Shown piece by piece: positions 58,920-64,000 of a DNA stretch of 64,000 nt. Below the pieces are notes generated by a model. It ran no database searches. It was not told the DNA's origin and saw nothing but the letters and a program-made list of their open reading frames with translations. The stretch comes from Nocardiopsis_B mangrovi (lineage in GTDB: Bacteria > Actinomycetota > Actinomycetes > Streptosporangiales > Streptosporangiaceae). Position numbers and translations under genes: made by a program. Each line of letters opens with the position of its first letter. The first letter of the stretch is position 1. The stretch lies in NCBI RefSeq assembly GCF_042653925.1, contig NZ_JBHSFQ010000024.1, positions 40,038-104,037 on the forward strand, in the 5' to 3' direction.

Positions 58920-60080
58920 ATGATCGAGACCGCGTCCCCCACCGCGGATCCGCAGGCGGCCGACCGGTCCGCGCGCCGGAAACGGCGCGCCGGCACCGGT
59001 TCGCACCCCGCCGACGACGCCTACGTCGTGTCGGCGGCCCGAGCCCCGGGGTGGCGGTGCGTCCGCGCCTTGGGCGACGTCCGCGTGTGGGCCGTCTCCC
59101 CCGCGCCCCCTGAGGACACCGGGACCTCGTCGCCCGTGCGCGATTCCGGTCCCGGGGAGCTGTTCATCTCGCTGCCGCCGGACGCCGCCACCCCCGGCGC
59201 GCGGCCCGGGCCCGAGACCGCGACCGCACCGGAAACAGCGGACGGTCCGGAAACAGCGGGCGGTATCGACCTGTACGACGCGCCGTACCCGTTCCCCCAT
59301 GCCTCCGGCACACCGGGACGCGGCAGCGCCGCCGGGCTCCACAGCGAAGGCGGCGCTGTTGCGGCCTTCGGAGACGGCGGCGCTTTCGGCACCCCCGGGG
59401 ACGGTGGCGTGCTCGGGGGAGCCGGGGGCGACGCCGGGTCCGGGATCGCCCGAGACGGCGCCGCGTCCGGGGCGGCCGCCGTCGGCGTGCCGCGGGCGGC
59501 CCTGCTGCTGCCCGCGCCGTGGGTCGACGGCCTCCTCGGCCGGAGGATCCCGGTAGCCGACCCGGTCGGCGTGCTCCTGGCCGGGCTCGTCCAGCGGGTC
59601 GCGTCCGACGCGGCGGGCTTCGGGGCCGCCGCCGACGAGCGCCTGGGCGGCGCCGTCCTCGACCTGGCGGCCGCGCTGCTCGCCCGCGAACTCGACCTGG
59701 ACGCGCCCGAGGAGAGCCACCGGCGGAACCTGATCCTGCGCATCCAGGCGTTCGTCAACCGGCACCTCGGCGACCCGCTGTTGAGCCCCGGCATGATCGC
59801 GGAGGCACACGGGATCTCCGTGGGCTACCTGCACCGGCTCCTCCAGGGGCACGACACGACGCTGGCGGCGTGGATCCGGCGCCGCCGCCTCGACGGTGCC
59901 CGCCGCGCCCTCTCCGATCCGCGGCTCGCCCGCCTGCGCGTGCAGGAGATCGGCACCCGCTGGGGCTTCCCGCACCCTTCGGCTTTCAGCCGCGCCTTTC
60001 GCACCGCGTACGGAACGACCCCGAAGGACTACCGGGAGGCGGCGGCCCGCCCAGCGGACCCCGTGCCCCCGGCCGGCTGA
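58920..60080 (+). CDS. AraC-family transcriptional regulator with low-complexity insert
   Basis: 386 residues, longer than the usual 300-330. The C-terminal pair of helix-turn-helix motifs is clear: IQAFVNRHLGDPLLSPGMIA, GISVGYLHRLLQGHDTTLAA, then EIGTRWGFPHPSAFSRAFRT and YGTTPKDYREAA. The N-terminal half is weakly conserved, and residues about 120-185 form a Gly/Ala/Asp-rich insert that probably separates a sensing domain from the rest. gudD lies 810 bases downstream on the same strand and is the likely target. Tandem palindromes lie upstream. Confidence 0.9.
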   Translation: MIETASPTADPQAADRSARRKRRAGTGSHPADDAYVVSAARAPGWRCVRALGDVRVWAVSPAPPEDTGTSSPVRDSGPGELFISLPPDAATPGARPGPETATAPETADGPETAGGIDLYDAPYPFPHASGTPGRGSAAGLHSEGGAVAAFGDGGAFGTPGDGGVLGGAGGDAGSGIARDGAASGAAAVGVPRAALLLPAPWVDGLLGRRIPVADPVGVLLAGLVQRVASDAAGFGAAADERLGGAVLDLAAALLARELDLDAPEESHRRNLILRIQAFVNRHLGDPLLSPGMIAEAHGISVGYLHRLLQGHDTTLAAWIRRRRLDGARRALSDPRLARLRVQEIGTRWGFPHPSAFSRAFRTAYGTTPKDYREAAARPADPVPPAG

Positions 60081-60231
60081 GGCCCGCGGCGCGGGCCTCA
60101 GCCGGCCTGCCGGCGTTCTCCGGCCCGGCGGCCACTGGGCTCCGGCCCTGCGGACCGAGCACCGAGCACCGAGCGCCGCGTGGCCGCGCGCCGGGCATCG
60201 GTGTTCCGCGGATCGCGGTGCCACCGGAGCG

Positions 60232-60441
60232 TCAGGGGGCGGGGTCCTCGGAGGCGTGCCGGCCCCGCGCCCGCCGGAGCGCGACGGCCCGCACGGCGGC
60301 CAGCACCAGGAAGACGGCGGCGGCCGCGAACGCCGTCCAGGTGATCCATCCCGTTCCGGGGAGCAGGACGCAGCCGATCGCCAGCCAGACCACTCCCACC
60401 ACCGCCAGCGTGACCGCGTCGCGCCGCACCGTGTCCTCCAC
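60232..60441 (-). CDS. Small two-helix membrane protein
   Basis: 69 residues from the GTG at 60439-60441, chosen because GGGAGGG sits 5 bases upstream. Two hydrophobic helices (TLAVVGVVWLAIGCVLL and FAAAAVFLVLAAVRAVA) are joined by a short GTGWITWT loop; the ends are charged. No function was recognised. It is opposite in direction to the flanking AraC and gudD genes. The 60442-60890 gap upstream has an AT-rich, palindrome-bearing stretch at 60480-60570 (CGGATATCCG, ATTTC-TCG-GAAAT) that probably carries its promoter and gudD control sites. Confidence 0.65.
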   Translation of the reverse strand: MEDTVRRDAVTLAVVGVVWLAIGCVLLPGTGWITWTAFAAAAVFLVLAAVRAVALRRARGRHASEDPAP

Positions 60442-60890
60442 GCGCACCCTCCCAACGCCGCCGCGCAATTCGGCGGACGCAAGATCATATTCCGGATCGC
60501 CCGCAGGAGAAATTCCCTATTTCTCGGAAATCGGATATCCGGGAAGAAAACAAAAACATTGTTAACGCGCCGGAAAAGAGCGCCGGCCGTCGAGACGGAA
60601 GTCGAGACGGCCGTCGGGCCGAGCGCCGTCGCGGCGGGCAGGGCCCCGGCCGGGAATCGGAACGCCGGATCGGCCGCGCCCGGGCGATGCCGCGCGGCAC
60701 GCGGGTCGACAATGGCGGCGACGGAACGAGCGGGGACGAACGGGGCGGCGGGGCCGACGCGCCGCCGATTCCTTTCCGGTATGGGCTGATGCAAAAACGA
60801 CCTTGGACGTGCATGAGTGACGGGGGTTACGTTCGAGGTGAACGCGGCGATCACCGCCGGCCACTGCCGCCCGCCCGAGGAAAGGCGTCG

Positions 60891-62246
60891 ATGAGCGCTC
60901 CGCCGAAGACCCCCGTCGTCACCGCCATGCGTGTGATCCCCGTGGCGGGCCACGACAGCATGCTGCTCAACCTCAGCGGCGCGCACGCCCCGTTCTTCAC
61001 CCGCAACCTCGTCGTCCTCACCGACTCCGACGGCCGCAGCGGCGTCGGCGAGGTCCCCGGCGGCGAGTCGATCCGCGCCACCCTGGAGGACGCCATCACG
61101 CTCGTCGTCGGGCGGCCGATCGGCGACCGCAACGGCGTCCTGAACGACATCCGGGCCCGCTTCAGCGACCGCGACGCGGCGGGGCGGGGCGCGCAGACCT
61201 TCGACCTGCGGGTGACGGTGCACGCGGTCACCGCGGTGGAATCGGCGCTGCTGGACCTGCTCGGGCAGTACCTCGACGTCCCCGTCGCCGCCCTGCTCGG
61301 CGACGGCGTGCAGCGCGACCGGGTGCCCGTGCTCGGCTACCTGTTCTACGTGGGCGACCGCGGGCGCACCGACCTCCCGTACCGGTCGGACGGCGACGCG
61401 GAGGACGACTGGATCCGGCTCCGCGACGAGGAGGCGCTGACCCCCGAGGCGGTGGTCCGCCTCGCCGAGGCGGCCCAGCGGCGCTACGGCTTCCGCGACT
61501 TCAAGCTCAAGGGCGGCGTGCTCCCGGGCGAGGAGGAGGCCGAGACCATCCGCGCGCTGGCCGACCGGTTCCCCGACGCGCGCGTCACGCTCGACCCCAA
61601 CGGGGGTTGGCCACTGGCCCGTGCGATCGAACTCGGGCGCTCCCTGCGCGACGTGCTCGCCTACGCCGAGGATCCGTGCGGCGCCGAGGCCGGCTTCTCG
61701 GGCCGCGAGGTGCTCGCGGAGTTCCGCCGGGCCACCGGCCTGCCCACCGCGACCAACATGATCGCGACCGACTGGCGCCAGCTCGGGCACGCGGTGCGCG
61801 GCGCGTCCGTCGACATCCCGCTGGCCGACCCGCACTTCTGGACGATGCAGGGGTCGGTCCGCGTCGCCCAGCTCTGCGACGCGTGGGGGCTGACGTGGGG
61901 GTCGCACTCCAACAACCACTTCGACGTCTCCCTGGCGATGTTCACCCACGTCGCCGCGGCCGCGCCCGGCGACATCACGGCGATCGACACGCACTGGATC
62001 TGGCAGGACGGCCAGCGGCTCACCACCGACCCCCTCGTCATCAGCGACGGGGAACTCGCGCTTCCCGACCGCCCCGGCCTCGGCGTGGAGCTGGACATGG
62101 AACGGGTGGACGCCGCCAACCGGCTCTACCGCGAGCACGGCCTCGGCGCGCGCGACGACGCGGCCGCGATGCGGTACCTCGTTCCCGGATGGAGCTTCGA
62201 CCCCAAGCGCCCGGCGCTCGACCGGGAGCCGTCCGCCGCGGGGTGA
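60891..62246 (+). CDS. gudD: Glucarate dehydratase
   Basis: 451 residues from the ATG at 60891, preceded by GAGGAAAGG. Very close to the enterobacterial enzyme: VIPVAGHDSMLLNLSGAHAP, FFTRNLVVLTDSDG, FKLKGGVLPGEEEAE with the catalytic Lys pair, LDPNGGWPLARAIE, YAEDPCGAEAGFSGREVLAE, TNMIATDWRQLGHA and GLTWGSHSNNHFDVSLAMFT with the catalytic His region. It dehydrates D-glucarate (and L-idarate) to 5-keto-4-deoxyglucarate, the substrate of KdgD at 6927-7847. It stands apart from that operon, next to an AraC regulator. Confidence 0.95.
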   Translation: MSAPPKTPVVTAMRVIPVAGHDSMLLNLSGAHAPFFTRNLVVLTDSDGRSGVGEVPGGESIRATLEDAITLVVGRPIGDRNGVLNDIRARFSDRDAAGRGAQTFDLRVTVHAVTAVESALLDLLGQYLDVPVAALLGDGVQRDRVPVLGYLFYVGDRGRTDLPYRSDGDAEDDWIRLRDEEALTPEAVVRLAEAAQRRYGFRDFKLKGGVLPGEEEAETIRALADRFPDARVTLDPNGGWPLARAIELGRSLRDVLAYAEDPCGAEAGFSGREVLAEFRRATGLPTATNMIATDWRQLGHAVRGASVDIPLADPHFWTMQGSVRVAQLCDAWGLTWGSHSNNHFDVSLAMFTHVAAAAPGDITAIDTHWIWQDGQRLTTDPLVISDGELALPDRPGLGVELDMERVDAANRLYREHGLGARDDAAAMRYLVPGWSFDPKRPALDREPSAAG

Positions 62247-62319
62247 CCGGAGGCTGAACGTCGGAGTCCGGAGACGGAGGACGGAATCCGGGAGCGGCGG
62301 GTCGTCGCCTGGGCCGGAT

Positions 62320-62348
62320 TTGCCGTTGTCTGACCAACGTCAGATACT
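62320..62348 (+). promoter_or_regulatory. Leaderless promoter with embedded operator for cupin/MarR-GNAT genes
   Basis: TTGCCG (62320-62325), 17-base spacer, GATACT (62343-62348); the ATG at 62355 is 7 bases after the -10, so the transcript would be leaderless. The dyad TCTGAC-CAAC-GTCAGA (62329-62344) fills the spacer and touches the -10, an ideal repressor site, probably for the MarR-type protein encoded downstream. Confidence 0.65.
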
Positions 62349-62354
62349 TGCTCC

Positions 62355-62723
62355 ATGGACACCGACGTGCGCAACATCAGCGACGCCCTGGCCGGCATCA
62401 CCGACCAGTGGCAGCCGCGCCGCCTGACGAGCGTCAACGACTACGACGTCAAGGTCGTCAAGCTCCAGGGCGAGTTCGTGTGGCATTCCCACCCCGACAC
62501 CGACGAGATGTTCCTCGTCATCTCCGGCGAGCTGACCATCCGGCTCCGCGATCGCGACGTCGTCCTGGGGCCCGATGACGTCTTCGTGGTCCCGCGCGGT
62601 GTCGAGCACTGCCCCAAGGCCGAGGGCGAGGTCTCCGTGATGCTCTTCGAACCGAAGGGCACGGTCAACACCGGCGACGCGGGCGGCGCGCGGACGGCCG
62701 AGCTCCAGGAACTGACCGGCTGA
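62355..62723 (+). CDS. Single-domain cupin protein
   Basis: 122 residues. Cupin motif 1 WHSHPDTDEMFLVISGE (HxH and Glu) and motif 2 DVFVVPRGVEHCPKAE (His) give the usual 3-His/1-Glu metal site. It may be an enzyme or a metal- or ligand-binding protein; no substrate is evident. The start is the leaderless ATG at 62355. It is followed after 10 bases by the MarR-GNAT gene and surely shares its transcript. Confidence 0.9.
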   Translation: MDTDVRNISDALAGITDQWQPRRLTSVNDYDVKVVKLQGEFVWHSHPDTDEMFLVISGELTIRLRDRDVVLGPDDVFVVPRGVEHCPKAEGEVSVMLFEPKGTVNTGDAGGARTAELQELTG

Positions 62724-62733
62724 GGGGCGGACG

Positions 62734-63621
62734 ATGGGCACGGTGAGTCACGCCGCGGAGTTCCGCGACTTCAACCGCTACTACACGCAGCGGATCGGCC
62801 TGCTGACCGATCGCTATATGGGCGCCGACCGGCCGCTCAGCGAGTCCCGCGTCCTCTTCGAGATCGGTTCCGGCGCCGACGTGCGCGATCTCCGGGCGCG
62901 GTTGGAACTCGACTCCGGGTACCTGAGCCGGCTCCTGCGCTCCCTGGAAGGGCAGGGCCTCATCACGGTGCGGGCCGCGGACGGCGACCGCCGCATCCGG
63001 ACCGCGGCCCTCACTCCGGCCGGCGACGCCGCGCTCGCGGACATGAACAGCCGGGCGACGGATGTGGCCGACGATCTGCTGTCCGCCCTCGACCAGCCGC
63101 AGCAGGACCGGCTCATCGACGCCATGGCGCAGGTCCGCCGGCTGCTCCGGCTGGCGGGGATCGACGTCGCGGTGGCCGAGGCGACCTCGGCCCCCGCCCG
63201 GGCCTGCCTGTCGGCGTTCGCGGACGAGATGCGCGCTCGCGTCCCCGAAGGCTACGACGACGGCGAACTGGTCGACGCCGACGAGCTCACCGCCCCCCGG
63301 GGGGCCCTGCTGATCGCGACCGAGCACGGACGCGCGGTCGGCTGTGCGGCGCTGCGCAGGCTCGATGACGACGGAGTCGGCGAGGTGCGGCACATGTGGG
63401 TGCGCTCCGACGCCCGCGGCATCGGGCTGGGACACCGCCTGCTGCGCGAGGTCGAGCTCCACGCCGCGGCCATGGGCATGCACGCCCTGCGGCTCGGCAC
63501 GAACAGCGCCCTGCGCGAGGCCCTGGCCATGTACCGCACCCGCGGATACGTGGAGATCCCGCCCTACGACGGCGACATCCACGTCCACCACGCCTTCGAG
63601 AAGGCCCTCCGGACAGGATGA
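62734..63621 (+). CDS. MarR-type regulator fused to GNAT acetyltransferase
   Basis: 295 residues. The N-terminal MarR winged helix (FNRYYTQRIGLLTDRYMGAD, LESDSGYLSRLLRSLE-like LDSGYLSRLLRSLEGQGLI and AADGDRRIRTAALTPAG) is followed from about residue 150 by a GNAT domain (MWVRSDARGIGLGHRLLREV with the acetyl-CoA loop, and ALAMYRTRGYVEIPPY). Such bifunctional proteins are known, though their acetyl acceptor is usually unknown. The dyad in the promoter of its own operon suggests autorepression. A hairpin follows at 63746. Confidence 0.92.
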   Translation: MGTVSHAAEFRDFNRYYTQRIGLLTDRYMGADRPLSESRVLFEIGSGADVRDLRARLELDSGYLSRLLRSLEGQGLITVRAADGDRRIRTAALTPAGDAALADMNSRATDVADDLLSALDQPQQDRLIDAMAQVRRLLRLAGIDVAVAEATSAPARACLSAFADEMRARVPEGYDDGELVDADELTAPRGALLIATEHGRAVGCAALRRLDDDGVGEVRHMWVRSDARGIGLGHRLLREVELHAAAMGMHALRLGTNSALREALAMYRTRGYVEIPPYDGDIHVHHAFEKALRTG

Positions 63622-63745
63622 CGCGGGGGCGGGCCACCGCCCAGGGAACGCCGTCGAAAGGGAGACGCCGGCCGAAGCGCCCGAGCGCCGAGAAGGCGTC
63701 GAGAAGCGAGAAGAGCGCGAGAGGTGCCGCGAAGCCGTCCCGGTC

Positions 63746-63775
63746 CCGGTGGGCGACCACACGATCGCCCACCGG
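63746..63775 (+). terminator. Hairpin after MarR-GNAT gene
   Basis: A perfect 11-bp stem CCGGTGGGCGA/TCGCCCACCGG with 8-base loop. The 63622-63868 interval has no gene. Confidence 0.7.
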
Positions 63776-63781
63776 AACGGG

Positions 63782-63838
63782 TCCCGGACCGGGCGCGAAT
63801 CAGTCCCGGACCGGGCCGGAGCAGGTGCCGGACCGGGC
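63782..63838. repeat. Short direct repeats GGACCGGGC
   Basis: CGGACCGGGC occurs three times (about 63785, 63807 and 63829), spaced about 22 bases apart, between the MarR-GNAT terminator and the transposase end. Function unknown. Confidence 0.7.
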
Positions 63839-63868
63839 CGGAACCGGGGCGGGAAATGCGCCGGAGCC

Positions 63869-64000
63869 CTAGATGTACTGCCCCGAGAGGTTAGGTACGC
63901 GGGTGGCGGGAGGGCCGCTGATCGCGGTGTGGAACCGGTGGTGATTGTAGTGGTGCAGCCATTCCGGGAACGCCTGGCGCCGCTGGGTCTCTGAGGTGTA
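63869..64000 (-). CDS. IS481-family transposase, C-terminal part (cut by window edge)
   Basis: The last 43 codons read YTSETQRRQAFPEWLHHYNH, then HRFHTAISGPPATRVPNLSG to QYI and a stop at 63869-63871. This is the end of the DDE integrase domain of IS481-type transposases (WLxxYNxxRPHxALGGxxPxxR). The catalytic part lies beyond the window. Whether the copy is intact is unknown. Confidence 0.88.
   Translation of the reverse strand, partial: YTSETQRRQAFPEWLHHYNHHRFHTAISGPPATRVPNLSGQYI

Overview
The window is very G+C-rich chromosomal DNA with actinobacterial gene order and codon use: frequent GTG starts, ATGA stop/start overlaps, and the set tRNA-Ser, SRP RNA, dnaX, YbaB, recR, aspartokinase, asd. 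Together with an actinobacterial aromatic-carotenoid gene set and a small DUF6243-type protein, this points to a Nocardiopsis/Streptomonospora-like filamentous actinomycete. That assignment is inference from gene content, not from a database match.

Layout. 1-18.5 kb is a catabolic region for sugar acids. On the minus strand kdgD and an alpha-ketoglutarate-semialdehyde dehydrogenase gene form a terminated operon facing a LysR regulator. Beside them are a 2-hydroxyacid dehydrogenase, a GntP-type permease and a membrane-anchored glycerophosphodiesterase. A five-gene oligopeptide-type ABC importer follows on the plus strand and ends in two strong hairpins and a four-copy 106-bp tandem repeat. Facing it are a second hydroxyacid dehydrogenase, a glucarate-dehydratase paralogue and an IclR regulator. 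The closer match to the classical glucarate dehydratase (gudD) lies far away at 60.9 kb beside an AraC regulator. Together these genes would take glucarate to alpha-ketoglutarate (gudD, kdgD, semialdehyde dehydrogenase).

18.6-21.7 kb holds an acyltransferase-3 membrane protein, a DUF4097 lipoprotein whose 3' end contains a 7-nt tandem repeat, and a TetR regulator with a compound palindrome. 21.8-26.5 kb looks like a decayed integrative element abutting the 3' end of tRNA-Ser(GGA): a frameshifted ATPase remnant, a protein with repeated winged-helix-like modules, a 48-residue zinc-ribbon microprotein, a ribbon-helix-helix protein with a probable leaderless promoter, an orphan MT0933-type antitoxin, a C-terminal integrase fragment, and an unusual density of perfect inverted repeats including one of 59 bp. 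This is the most interesting part of the window.

26.5-36.3 kb is core: tRNA-Ser, SRP RNA, dnaX, a TetR/DUF6243 pair with two matching operators, a MerR/old-yellow-enzyme pair, YbaB, recR, aspartokinase (with an internal start for a beta subunit), asd and a Uma2 nuclease. 36.5-45.7 kb carries an S9 peptidase with a GntR/UTRA regulator, a NADAR protein, an HXXEE membrane protein, a degenerate Nudix protein, a parS-like sequence, and the three-gene pyruvate (or branched-chain 2-oxoacid) dehydrogenase operon pdhA-pdhB-pdhC with a 17-bp palindrome upstream and an FCD-type GntR regulator.

46.2-55.2 kb contains a PAP2 protein and an enoyl-CoA hydratase, then carotenoid genes: crtI, crtB and a Rieske protein on the plus strand, crtU and a methyltransferase on the minus strand, and crtY on the plus strand. 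No GGPP synthase is present. 55.3-64 kb holds an L,D-transpeptidase, a PrsW-type membrane protease operon, a frameshifted HelD/HelR-type helicase remnant, AraC plus gudD, a cupin and a MarR-GNAT fusion, and the 3' end of an IS481-family transposase cut by the window edge.
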